A DNA stretch of 64,000 bases from JAISGQ01 sp045536305 (GCA_045536305.1 JAZSNH010000089.1:1-64000), one strand, 5' to 3'. Shown: positions 16,136 to 22,777, numbered from the stretch's first letter. Notes: generated by a model from the letters alone, not told the origin. Translations and numbers: made by a program.

Positions 16136-17014
16136 ATGCCTAAATTTAATCATCGACTTAAGCAGTTAAGGCAAGAGAGAATGCTTTCTCAACAAGAGTT
16201 TGCGAATATGATAGGTATATCCAAAAGTAGCATAAACATGTATGAGAGAGGAGAAAGAGAGCCAGGAATAGAAACATTGGAGGCTATCGCAGATTTTTTT
16301 AATGTAGATATGGATTATCTATTGGGAAAGTCTCAGCACAAAAATAAACAGGCCTGGCTTGCGGATGAAGCATCCATAACATCAGTTGGAGAATTGATGA
16401 GAGAAAGAAGAAAGCAACTTGGTATTTCAGCTGAGACGGTTGCTGAGGCAATCGGTGTTTCACCTGCCACGGTTTATAGATATGAAAAAGGCGATATTGA
16501 AAAGGTTCCTGGTGATTTATTAAATCCAATTGCAAAGGTGCTTAATACTACGCCTGCATACCTCATGGGGTGGACTGACGAAACAGAAGACCCTATAGCA
16601 GGCGTCAAAAACATCTTTAGAATAGAAAAGAAGAAATTTCGTCTATTGGGTAACATCGCTTGCGGCGAGCCGATATTTGCAAACGAAGAGCATGAACTGT
16701 ATGTAGTTGCAGGAAGTGATATCGATGCTGACTTCTGCTTGAGGGCACAAGGCGACAGCATGACAGGGGCCAGGATCTTCGACGGTGATATTGTATTCAT
16801 CAAAGAACAGCCGATGGTCGAGAACGGAGAAATAGCAGCAGTCATTATCGGTGATGAAGCTACACTAAAGCGTGTGCAGTACGACAGAGAAAATAACGAA
16901 ATCGCTTTATTCGCTGAGAACCCTGCATATAAGACTCAGCGTTACAAGGATGCGGAGCTCGATAGCATAAGAATCCTCGGCAAAGCTGTTGCATTCCAGA
17001 GTTACATATTGTAA
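16136..17014 (+). CDS. LexA/CI-type prophage repressor with two HTH domains and S24 peptidase domain
   Basis: The start is ATG 16136 after AAAGGGG (a GTG at 16127 lies inside that site). The protein has 292 residues. HTH 1 (about 5-60) has 'LSQQEFANMIGISKSSINMYE'-type text, shown here in parts: 'SQQEFANMIGISKSS'. HTH 2 (about 80-145) has 'ISAETVAEAIGVSPATVYR'. A peptidase S24 domain (about 165-290) carries the self-cleavage bond Cys176-Gly177 ('IACGEPI'), catalytic Ser208 ('GDSMTG') and Lys245 ('ATLKRV'). It should hold lysogeny and be inactivated through RecA after DNA damage. Two complete HTH domains in tandem are unusual; most relatives have one. Confidence 0.9.
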   Translation: MPKFNHRLKQLRQERMLSQQEFANMIGISKSSINMYERGEREPGIETLEAIADFFNVDMDYLLGKSQHKNKQAWLADEASITSVGELMRERRKQLGISAETVAEAIGVSPATVYRYEKGDIEKVPGDLLNPIAKVLNTTPAYLMGWTDETEDPIAGVKNIFRIEKKKFRLLGNIACGEPIFANEEHELYVVAGSDIDADFCLRAQGDSMTGARIFDGDIVFIKEQPMVENGEIAAVIIGDEATLKRVQYDRENNEIALFAENPAYKTQRYKDAELDSIRILGKAVAFQSYIL

Positions 17015-17033
17015 TTATGTGAGGTGGATGTTT

Positions 17034-17633
17034 ATGGATAATAAAAAGAAAGCTATAGTGATAGTGGTTGCATGTATCTTTGCGGCTATGCTAATAGCGA
17101 ATTTATGTGCATCTGTTACCACATGCGTCAAAGTAGTTCAATTTCATGGAAAAGGAACCAGTACATATACAAATGATGCTGCAGACGATGTAAATCAATC
17201 TGAAGAATCAAAGGAAATTAAAACATTTAATATCGGTGCAGAAGATGTTTTATATTGTATTAACTTATGGTCTGATAAAGAGTTTGAGGTAGCGACCGTT
17301 ATCCCTGCAGGAAAATATGTTGGTGTTACCTATAAATGTGATGGAGGATCTAATATAAAATATTCGTGTGCTTTAGAAGAAAGTTCGAAACTGGTTTCAA
17401 TGATTGATATTACGTTATATAGAGATTCAACTGAGAATGATCTCTCTGTAAGTAAACTGGTGATATATCAGGTGCTATTAACAATATTTCCGGATATGGA
17501 TGAAACTACAATACTTGATGCGGTCAAAGAGCTGTTTGCTGATGGTTATGTATTTGGTAATGGTTATTTCATGAGCAAAACAGAACTAAATGACGGGGAT
17601 TCATTTATTTCAATAGCACCATACGAAGAATAA
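17034..17633 (+). CDS. Membrane-anchored lysogenic cargo protein
   Basis: The start is ATG 17034 (MDNKKKAIVIVVACIFAAML), after GAGGTGG. A longer frame to 16989 overlaps the repressor gene and lacks a site. The 199-residue protein has one N-terminal membrane helix (about 6-28), then an outside domain containing 'ATVIPAGKYVGVTYK' (about 85-100). This resembles the DIPAGEY motif of the larger cargo protein that follows. The rest is a mixed alpha/beta region ('LSVSKLVIYQVLLTIFPDMD'). It lies downstream of the repressor on the same strand, so it is probably expressed in the lysogen. No function is known. Confidence 0.6.
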   Translation: MDNKKKAIVIVVACIFAAMLIANLCASVTTCVKVVQFHGKGTSTYTNDAADDVNQSEESKEIKTFNIGAEDVLYCINLWSDKEFEVATVIPAGKYVGVTYKCDGGSNIKYSCALEESSKLVSMIDITLYRDSTENDLSVSKLVIYQVLLTIFPDMDETTILDAVKELFADGYVFGNGYFMSKTELNDGDSFISIAPYEE

Positions 17634-17639
17634 AAAACG

Positions 17640-17672
17640 AGCCCGACCGAGACTGGTACTCCCGGACAGGCT
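17640..17672 (+). terminator. Hairpin after first cargo gene (family copy 1)
   Basis: AGCC (17640-17643) pairs with GGCT (17669-17672), enclosing an inner CCGAG...CTCCCGG stem. It starts seven bases after the stop codon. It looks related in layout to the hairpins at 19518 and 20243: A-rich lead, outer stem, inner GC hairpin. Confidence 0.4.
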
Positions 17673-17754
17673 ATGAGTGTGTGAAGCGTGGTCACGCCTA
17701 CAAATATATAATAGACGTTTCAGAGTGAAATGTCAATATTTGGAGGGTTTACGG

Positions 17755-19500
17755 ATGAAATGTAAAAAGTGCGGAAACGAGGTCGTTGAGGGTCAGAAAT
17801 TCTGTGCTGTATGTGGGAGCAAGTCTGATGAGCAGTCAACTGATTGCTTTGAAGCCGAATCCCAAAGCATAGGGAAAGAAACAAAATCCTCAGTAAAAGA
17901 ACTTTTGAAAGGGGTTAAGGATAAAGTTGCTGTTTTCGTCAAACAGTTATTTGAGAATTTAAAAAATAATCCTATTCAATTTGTTGCTGTTACTGTGGTT
18001 GCAGCGATCCTTACAAGTGCTGTAGTTGCTCCTGTTTCAGCGTGTTCCAAGTCAACAACTGCAATGAATATTCTTGATTCGGACGATGCAAGACTGTATG
18101 CATATGATAATGAATATGATTTTGGTAACTATGACAAGTACAATTCTCCTGCATCAGAAAACGGCATGGAAGGCGTTAAGGTTTACATCAAGGGAACAAT
18201 AGAGAAGATGGAAAAAATTGATTCATTCAATTATGCACTGGTATCAGAAGACAATGCCCCGGAGAATAAATGGACTGTTTTATTTATTGAAGAGGAGATC
18301 AAGGAACCGTTTGAAATCGGAATGACAGCGGATTTCTTCTGTTATTACAGTGGTTTTTCTGATGTGACAGAAACTCCTGCGGTTTACTTCGAAAAGGCAA
18401 TTCTTGACGGCGAGTGGGTTGTGTACGATGATCAGCTGGGTGTACTAAGCATGATCGCAAACAGTCCCGAGGTAATTATTAAGAACGGTGGATTTATACA
18501 TGGAGAAATCGGAACATTAAATAAATTAAGTCGATTATTTGATTGCGATTTCTTTGTAACGCCGGTAAAAGGAAATGGAATATTATACCGCCAGAAGTTC
18601 GTTTCTGACTACACATCCGTTATCTTATACTCCATAGAAAAAGATAACGATAATGCACCATCGATGGTGTCTGTTGTTTGCGACAATATAATTTCGGATG
18701 GTGCAGCATATGATTTTGGAACGCAGATTGGTGTGCTCCTTACAGCTATTTTCGATGAAGAAGAATTAGAAGAAAACGCAGAAAAGCTTAATAAAGAACT
18801 TAAAATTGAAAGTATGTATGAAGGAATGTCAACAATTTGCGTAGTTGATGGTATTTCATTTATACTTAAAGTTGAATCAAATACTGCTACATTTAGTTTT
18901 ATACCAGTTGATTCAGTAACAACACAATCTAATACTTCTGATGAAACGACAGCGGTTTCTTCCGCCGATACCACCACTACGACAACTACAACTGTAGCCA
19001 CAACCACTACGACGGAAGCTCCGGTTGTAGAATATTACTACGAGGATAATTATAAAGTTGGAACTGATATTCCGGCAGGAACATATTTCTTGCAGCCGAC
19101 AAGCTACATCAGTGCATATATGTGCATATCCTCAGATGCCAACCAGGATGATATCATCGAAAACGACAATTTTGATGGACAGCGCTACATTGAGGTTAAG
19201 TCAGGACAGTATTTAGAGCTGAGCCGTTGCTACGCTATATCCGCAGAATACGCACCTAAAGCGGAGCCAGATGCAGACGGCTATTTAAGTGAAGGTATGT
19301 ACAAAGTTGGTTACGATATTCCGGCTGGAGAATATAAACTTGCTGCAACAAGCGAATATGGTGGATATTGTGCGATTTACAATAAACCGCTTGGAACAGG
19401 CAAGATACAGAGTAATGACAACTTTGATTCTAGTAAATATGTTACAGTAAAAAAAGGTCAGTATCTTTATCTTAGCCGTGCGAAGGTAAAGGTTAAATAG
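17755..19500 (+). CDS. Zinc-ribbon, single-pass membrane protein with two C-terminal DIPAGxY repeats
   Basis: The start is ATG 17755 after TGGAGGG; the upstream in-frame extension to 17677 has no site and is rejected. The protein has 581 residues. An N-terminal zinc ribbon 'CKKCGNEVVEGQKFCAVCG' is followed by a membrane helix at about 80-105 ('FVAVTVVAAILTSAVVAPVS') and a large outer region (about 110-400). A Thr/Ser linker (about 400-425, runs of TTTT) leads to two repeats of about 65 residues, each with 'YKVG.DIPAGxY', 'NDNFD' and 'GQYLxLSR'. The fold is typical of Firmicutes surface proteins with a cytoplasmic zinc ribbon. Function is unknown; it is likely lysogen-expressed cargo. Confidence 0.7.
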   Translation: MKCKKCGNEVVEGQKFCAVCGSKSDEQSTDCFEAESQSIGKETKSSVKELLKGVKDKVAVFVKQLFENLKNNPIQFVAVTVVAAILTSAVVAPVSACSKSTTAMNILDSDDARLYAYDNEYDFGNYDKYNSPASENGMEGVKVYIKGTIEKMEKIDSFNYALVSEDNAPENKWTVLFIEEEIKEPFEIGMTADFFCYYSGFSDVTETPAVYFEKAILDGEWVVYDDQLGVLSMIANSPEVIIKNGGFIHGEIGTLNKLSRLFDCDFFVTPVKGNGILYRQKFVSDYTSVILYSIEKDNDNAPSMVSVVCDNIISDGAAYDFGTQIGVLLTAIFDEEELEENAEKLNKELKIESMYEGMSTICVVDGISFILKVESNTATFSFIPVDSVTTQSNTSDETTAVSSADTTTTTTTTVATTTTTEAPVVEYYYEDNYKVGTDIPAGTYFLQPTSYISAYMCISSDANQDDIIENDNFDGQRYIEVKSGQYLELSRCYAISAEYAPKAEPDADGYLSEGMYKVGYDIPAGEYKLAATSEYGGYCAIYNKPLGTGKIQSNDNFDSSKYVTVKKGQYLYLSRAKVKVK

Positions 19501-19517
19501 TAAAACTAAAAAGAAAA

Positions 19518-19550
19518 TCCCCGCACCGGCGGCAGCCAGTGCAAAGGGGA
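19518..19550 (+). terminator. Hairpin after second cargo gene (family copy 2)
   Basis: TCCCC (19518-19522) pairs with GGGGA (19546-19550), enclosing GCAC (19523-19526)/GTGC (19538-19541). It begins 17 bases after the stop of the DIPAGxY protein. It shares the CCGCACCGGYGGC core with the hairpin at 20243. Confidence 0.5.
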
Positions 19551-19583
19551 AATATGACATATTCTATAAAGGAGGAGTAAACC

Positions 19584-19844
19584 ATGCCTACAATATGCAT
19601 GTTTAGAGGAATTAAAATCTGTATCTACTGGAGAGACCATATGCCGCCCCATTTTCATGCAACCTACGGCGGTAATGAGGTGTTGGTATCTATCAATGAA
19701 ATCGAAGTTATCGAAGGCTCAATGCCGTCAAAACAGTTAAAGATGCTTTTGGGCTGGGCTGCTTTCCATCAGGAAGAGCTGAGAGAGAACTGGGAGCTCG
19801 CAAAAGCAAATCAGGAGCTGTTTGCAATCGAGCCGTTGAAGTAA
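19584..19844 (+). CDS. DUF4160 protein (possible toxin-antitoxin partner)
   Basis: This 86-residue protein begins MPTICMFRGIKICIYWRDHM and contains 'PPHFHATYGGNEVLVSI', the conserved 'DHxPPHFHA.Y' signature of DUF4160. The C-terminal helix 'LLGWAAFHQEELRENWELA' is also typical ('W...H..EL..NW'). It is preceded by an AAAGGAGGAG site and followed 25 bases later by a DUF2442 gene. The DUF4160-DUF2442 pair recurs widely in bacterial genomes and mobile elements and has been suggested to be toxin-antitoxin-like. Function is unproven. Confidence 0.85.
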   Translation: MPTICMFRGIKICIYWRDHMPPHFHATYGGNEVLVSINEIEVIEGSMPSKQLKMLLGWAAFHQEELRENWELAKANQELFAIEPLK

Positions 19845-19869
19845 TCAATTATCTTTGGAGGGTGATGTT

Positions 19870-20223
19870 ATGAATAGAACAGTAGAGTATTACCTTTCTA
19901 AGGGCTTTGACCGAAAGACCGCTGAATACTTTGCAGGCGGCAGAAAGAAGATTGTCGGGGTTGTTCCCAATGACGATTTCACGCTCACTATCAGCTTTGA
20001 TAACGGAGAGCAGAGATTGTATGATGTATCTCCTATGCTGAAAAAAGGCACAGTGTTTGAGACCTTTATGAATGTCGAGGATTTCCGGCGTGTGTATGTC
20101 GATAATGAGCATTGTATAGCTTGGGACAACGACCCGACAGTAGACAGTAAGACGGTCTGGAGCAATAAAGTAGACCTTTGTCCTGACGGTTGCTACATTG
20201 ACAGCGTGCCTATAGGACAATAA
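19870..20223 (+). CDS. DUF2442 protein (partner of DUF4160)
   Basis: The start is ATG 19870 (MNRTVEYYLSKGFDRKTAEY) after GGAGGGTGATG; the in-frame start at 19855 overlaps the ribosome site. The protein has 117 residues. An N-terminal helical piece is followed by the DUF2442 (NE0471-like) domain: 'GVVPNDDFTLTISFDNGEQR', 'YDVSPML' and 'VEDFRRVYVDN.HCIAWDND'. The latter is the typical 'F..v.vd.....i.W..g.D' block. It probably forms a two-gene module with the DUF4160 protein. In the prophage it may act as an addiction or defence module, which is inference only. Confidence 0.8.
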   Translation: MNRTVEYYLSKGFDRKTAEYFAGGRKKIVGVVPNDDFTLTISFDNGEQRLYDVSPMLKKGTVFETFMNVEDFRRVYVDNEHCIAWDNDPTVDSKTVWSNKVDLCPDGCYIDSVPIGQ

Positions 20224-20242
20224 ACGAAAATAAAAAAGAAAT

Positions 20243-20274
20243 CCCTCCGCACCGGTGGCCGCCGGAACGGAGGG
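20243..20274 (+). terminator. Hairpin after DUF2442 gene (family copy 3)
   Basis: CCCTCCG (20243-20249) pairs with CGGAGGG (20268-20274), enclosing an inner CCGG-tggccg-CCGG stem. It starts 19 bases after the stop codon and precedes the integrase leader. It is strong and has no T-run. Confidence 0.55.
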
Positions 20275-20283
20275 TACCACACC

Positions 20284-20364
20284 AAGAGGGTATGGCGATG
20301 TGTCAGGAAACACAGCTATATCTTAGCATTGCTATGCCCTCTTTGTCAAGAAGGAGGGCTTTTT
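20284..20364 (+). promoter_or_regulatory. Integrase leader: mutually exclusive antiterminator and terminator hairpins
   Basis: The terminator form pairs GCCCTCTTT (20336-20344) with AAGGAGGGC (20351-20359), followed by TTTTT. The 3' arm contains the integrase ribosome site (20351-20358). The alternative form pairs 20284-20296 (AAGAGGGTATGGC) with 20331-20343 (GCTATGCCCTCTT): 13 consecutive pairs including two G-U, freeing the ribosome site and removing the terminator. A small TGTGT/ACACA hairpin (20299-20303/20310-20314) lies in its loop. An in-frame ATG at 20298 would translate through the switch. Pairing is seen; regulation is inferred. Confidence 0.6.
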
Positions 20365-20366
20365 AT

Positions 20367-21638
20367 ATGGCAAAATTAAAGAAAAGATCAGACGGGAGAT
20401 ACCGTGTTCAGGTGTTTCTTGGTCGTGATGCAGAGGGGAAACGACGGTACAAAGATGTGTACGGAGACTCAATGACTGAAGCGAACCGAAAGGCCGAAGA
20501 GCTTCGTGTGATGATCAGCAAAGGAATAGACATTAACGCCCAGAGAGATACATTCTCCGAATGGCGTGATCGATGGCTTATGAGCAAGACTTGCGGAGCA
20601 GGCCAACTGGCGTCATATAAATCTTGTTCTGCGCATCTGATTGAGGCTCTTGGCCAAGCAGAGATATGCAAAATCAGAACGTCAGATATTCAGTTTGTAT
20701 TCAATAAGCTTGCCAAAAAAGGTCTTTCAAAGAAAACGCTACAGCAAATTCGTATGGCAGCGAAGCAGATATTTCAGCTCGCAATTTCTGACAGAGTACT
20801 TGACTATAATCCTGCCCAGGATGTCACAATTCCAAAGAATGCTGCAGCTGCAGAGGAAAGAGAGCCTTTGTCTGATGAGCAGATAGAGTGGATAAAGAAT
20901 ACACACCATCGTGCGCAGCTCCCGGCTATGATAATGCTGTACTGCGGTTTGCGAAGGGGAGAGGTTATTGCATTGCGTTGGTCTGATATAGATCTTGACA
21001 AGAAGTTGATCTATGTCAGGAGATCTGTCGAGATGATAAATGGACAACCTTTCGAAAAAGAGGGGGGCAAGAGTGATGCAGCAACACGAACAGTGCCTAT
21101 CCCGAACGTACTTCTCGATTTTCTTATTGAATCCAGAACAACATCAACAAGAAAAAGCAAGGAGCTCTATCCGCTTATTACAGAAAAGACGAATGGAGGA
21201 TTGCACTCAGCAAAGACATGGGATAGGCTGTGGGCGTCTTTCATGGAAGAGATAAATATCAAAAACGGTGATTTCAGCGATTGGATATATAACAAGGATA
21301 ATAAACGGTGGGAGCAGGTATCAATTATCAGAGCGAAGAACAAAGAGAGCTATTCTGATATTCGGCCAACATCTGTAAAAGATCCTCGGGGAGTACCATG
21401 TGTGATAGATACATTTACTGCTCATCAGCTCAGGCATACATATGCAACGCTGCTCTTTGAAGCCGACGTTGATGTGATGACAGCGCAGAAGCTTCTCGGA
21501 CACGCAAAGGCATCAACTACATTGGATATATACACTCATTTGCGTAAAAAAAGAGAGGCAGAAAACATCGATAAATTAAATAGCTATTTATCCGATACAG
21601 GTCAGAATACAGGTCAAAAGAGAAAAATGAACGGCTGA
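20367..21638 (+). CDS. int: Tyrosine recombinase / phage integrase
   Basis: The start is ATG 20367 (MAKLKKRSDGRYRVQVFLG) after AAGGAGGG, giving 423 residues. An N-terminal AP2-like DNA-binding region contains 'GRYRVQVFLGRDAEGKRRY' (about 8-30). A SAM-like core-binding domain follows (about 60-145), then the catalytic domain from about 170. Catalytic residues are Arg196 ('CGLRRGEVIALRW'), the HxxR box 'HQLRHTYATLL' (about 355), 'LLGHAKASTT' and nucleophile Tyr389 ('LDIYTH'). It excises and integrates the prophage at the tRNA-Arg gene 43 bases downstream. It is intact, so mobilisation might remain possible although packaging genes are missing. Confidence 0.96.
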   Translation: MAKLKKRSDGRYRVQVFLGRDAEGKRRYKDVYGDSMTEANRKAEELRVMISKGIDINAQRDTFSEWRDRWLMSKTCGAGQLASYKSCSAHLIEALGQAEICKIRTSDIQFVFNKLAKKGLSKKTLQQIRMAAKQIFQLAISDRVLDYNPAQDVTIPKNAAAAEEREPLSDEQIEWIKNTHHRAQLPAMIMLYCGLRRGEVIALRWSDIDLDKKLIYVRRSVEMINGQPFEKEGGKSDAATRTVPIPNVLLDFLIESRTTSTRKSKELYPLITEKTNGGLHSAKTWDRLWASFMEEINIKNGDFSDWIYNKDNKRWEQVSIIRAKNKESYSDIRPTSVKDPRGVPCVIDTFTAHQLRHTYATLLFEADVDVMTAQKLLGHAKASTTLDIYTHLRKKREAENIDKLNSYLSDTGQNTGQKRKMNG

Positions 21639-21680
21639 AGCTGTTGAGTACGTAAGAGAAAACGCGCACAATTATTTTTC

Positions 21681-21726
21681 GCTACGAACCAAAAGGTCAG
21701 GGGTTCGAATCCCTTTGGGCGCGCCA
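21681..21726 (+). repeat. attR core: 3' part of tRNA-Arg(ACG)
   Basis: The fragment runs from the anticodon loop (CTACGAA, anticodon ACG at 21684-21686) through the 3' anticodon stem CCAAA, variable loop AGGTC, T-arm AGGGG-TTCGAAT-CCCTT (21699-21715), acceptor strand TGGGCGC and CCA (21724-21726). The upstream bases do not form a D-arm, acceptor 5' strand or a proper 5' anticodon stem, so it is not a full tRNA. It marks the integration site next to the integrase; the repaired tRNA should lie at the far left end of the prophage. Confidence 0.9.
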
Positions 21727-21769
21727 AAAAAGAAGTAACTTTTGTCTACCAAAAGTTACTTCTTTTTTT
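21726..21769 (+). terminator. Strong intrinsic terminator of the target tRNA gene
   Basis: AAAAAAGAAGTAACTTTTG (21726-21744) pairs with CAAAAGTTACTTCTTTTTT (21750-21768) around TCTAC, with a run of seven T. It belongs to the chromosome side and originally ended the tRNA-Arg transcript. Confidence 0.9.
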
Positions 21770-21771
21770 AT

Positions 21772-21942
21772 CCAAGCCGCAGGCTTGGCATATCATCACG
21801 CGTTAGCGTGTATCTCATCAGCTCGTATATCATTACGGCAAAGCCGTGTATAAATCCCCTGCGGCTTGATGAGATACAATACTTCGTGTTGATGATATGC
21901 AATTCCTACGGAATTGATGATATACAAGGCTTCACCTTGATT
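21772..21942. repeat. Head-to-head array of mini-palindromes with GATGATATRC spacers
   Basis: The left half has the hairpin CCAAGCC/GGCTTGG (21772-21788), then GCATATCATC (21788-21797), hairpin ACGC/GCGT, GTATCTCATC (21810-21819) and GTATATCAT (21825-21833) with CGGC/GCCG. The right half runs the other way: GATGAGATAC (21869-21878), mini-hairpin AATAC/GTGTT, GATGATATGC (21891-21900), AATTCC/GGAATT, GATGATATAC (about 21916-21925), AAGG/CCTT, GATTTG. GTATCTCATC/GATGAGATAC and GCATATCATC/GATGATATGC are exact complements in nested order, so the whole can fold as one branched structure. It directly precedes the four-helix-bundle gene. Confidence 0.8.
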
Positions 21943-21965
21943 TGTTTGTGGAAAAGTAGTATACT
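21937..21965 (+). promoter_or_regulatory. Promoter of the four-helix-bundle operon
   Basis: TTGATT (21937-21942), 17-base spacer, TATACT (21960-21965). The -35 hexamer is formed by the last unit of the palindrome array, tying array and operon together. Predicted by consensus. Confidence 0.55.
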
Positions 21966-21986
21966 TCTCTTGAAGGGAGTGTTTAT

Positions 21987-22334
21987 ATGCCGAAAAATTA
22001 TCTGCTGATATATTCTGAGCAACTTGCAACAGAAATTGAATTGCTCTGCCAAAATATCAAGGCATCATCTAACACTCTTTTCCAAATCCGTAAAAGTTCC
22101 AGTAGCGTTTACGCAAATATCCGTGAAGCCAATTACGGACAGAGTAAAGCTGATATGCTTTCAAAATTTGAAATTCCGCTTAAGGAATGTAGTGAAACCG
22201 AAGGCTGGTTGCGTATATTGTTCAATACAAACGCGATTGATGAAGAAATATATAAAAAGCATAGAAATCTTTGCGGTCGAATCAGACGAATGTTGATTGC
22301 AAGTTGTAAAACATTAAAGGATGGCACAAAATGA
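21987..22334 (+). CDS. Four-helix bundle protein (IVS-protein / Avd-like family)
   Basis: This 115-residue, all-helical protein contains 'SSSSVYANIREANYGQSKAD' (about 37-56), 'KFEIPLKECSETEGWLRIL' and 'LCGRIRRMLIASCKTLK'. These are the pattern of the four-helix-bundle family TIGR02436 (23S rRNA intervening-sequence proteins). The family is related to the accessory protein Avd of diversity-generating retroelements. Avd-type proteins are basic pentamers that bind nucleic acid. There is no reverse transcriptase or variable repeat nearby. The start ATG 21987 follows AAGGGAGTG. It overlaps the next gene by four bases (ATGA). The adjacent structured array is a natural candidate ligand; that is inference. 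Confidence 0.85.
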   Translation: MPKNYLLIYSEQLATEIELLCQNIKASSNTLFQIRKSSSSVYANIREANYGQSKADMLSKFEIPLKECSETEGWLRILFNTNAIDEEIYKKHRNLCGRIRRMLIASCKTLKDGTK

Positions 22335-22657
22335 AACTATTCAAGGCGGGAACGATTCAACAAATTATTTATTGTGCTTGTTGTTTGATCGTGGTAATAT
22401 GCATGCCTGTATACACAGCATTTTATACGACTGCTTTTGGTTCTTTTTGCTTCAAAGCTGGTGCTGTACTTACCCTTGTATCAACTTTTAATCCTATTGG
22501 GCTGATAGGAACGATTATGACCTTTATTGGTTGCTTTTCCATTGAATTGAAAAAATCAAAAATATATTTGATTTGGACTATTGTTTCTCCTATCGTAATT
22601 GTATGTTCTTGGGTGCTTGCGGTGTGTTCCTTTGTTCATCACAGCGGAGGCGTTTAA
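22331..22657 (+). CDS. Small membrane protein coupled to the four-helix bundle gene
   Basis: This 108-residue protein has three predicted membrane helices: about 11-33 ('IIYCACCLIVVICMPVYTAF'), 38-68 ('CFKAGAVLTLVSTFNPIGLI') and 78-102 ('LIWTIVSPIVIVCSWVLAV'). A short charged loop 'ELKKSKIY' separates the last two. Its ATG overlaps the stop of the four-helix-bundle gene, indicating translational coupling and a shared job. No family is recognised. A strong terminator follows at 22733, so the two genes form a complete two-gene operon. Codon use looks like that of the chromosome. Confidence 0.65.
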   Translation: MKLFKAGTIQQIIYCACCLIVVICMPVYTAFYTTAFGSFCFKAGAVLTLVSTFNPIGLIGTIMTFIGCFSIELKKSKIYLIWTIVSPIVIVCSWVLAVCSFVHHSGGV

Positions 22658-22672
22658 CAATAAACCCGTCAC

Positions 22673-22717
22673 ACTACTTTTGGTCGTTTTTACCCCCACT
22701 TATACTACTTTTAGTCG
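22673..22717. repeat. Direct repeat pair ACTACTTTTRGTCG
   Basis: ACTACTTTTGGTCG (22673-22686) and ACTACTTTTAGTCG (22704-22717) are 31 bases apart, about three helical turns. They lie between the small membrane protein gene and its terminator. The purpose is unknown: a protein-binding pair or an element end are options. Confidence 0.5.
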
Positions 22718-22732
22718 CTCTTTCGCAAGAAT

Positions 22733-22777
22733 AAAGCTTGAATTTTCGCTTAACAATGCGAGAATTCAAGCTTTTTT
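22733..22777 (+). terminator. Intrinsic terminator of the four-helix-bundle operon
   Basis: A 17-pair stem (22733-22749 with 22758-22774; AAAGCTTGAATTTTCGC with one G-U) is followed by TTTTTT. It is a strong terminator. Confidence 0.9.

Larger units (their letters stand above)
1..21726. mobile_element. Defective siphoprophage, right part with attR
   Basis: Late genes for head and tail run on the minus strand (1-15251) in the order usual for Listeria A118-like siphophages of Firmicutes. An immunity region (15736-17014), cargo genes and a tyrosine integrase (to 21638) follow, and the right boundary is a 3' tRNA-Arg fragment at 21681-21726. The left end and lysis genes are outside the window. 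No terminase, portal, replication or recombination genes lie between the Cro-like gene and the head genes, so the element is probably unable to package DNA by itself. The boundary at 21726 is seen directly. The phage type is inferred from gene families and order. Confidence 0.9.

Noticed and set aside
21640..21726. Complete tRNA-Arg gene
   Set aside because: No D-arm, 5' acceptor strand or full 5' anticodon stem exists upstream of 21681; only the 3' part is present.
21772..21942. CRISPR array
   Set aside because: The repeated parts are only about 10 bases, the pieces between them are themselves palindromes, the array changes direction in the middle, and no cas genes are near.
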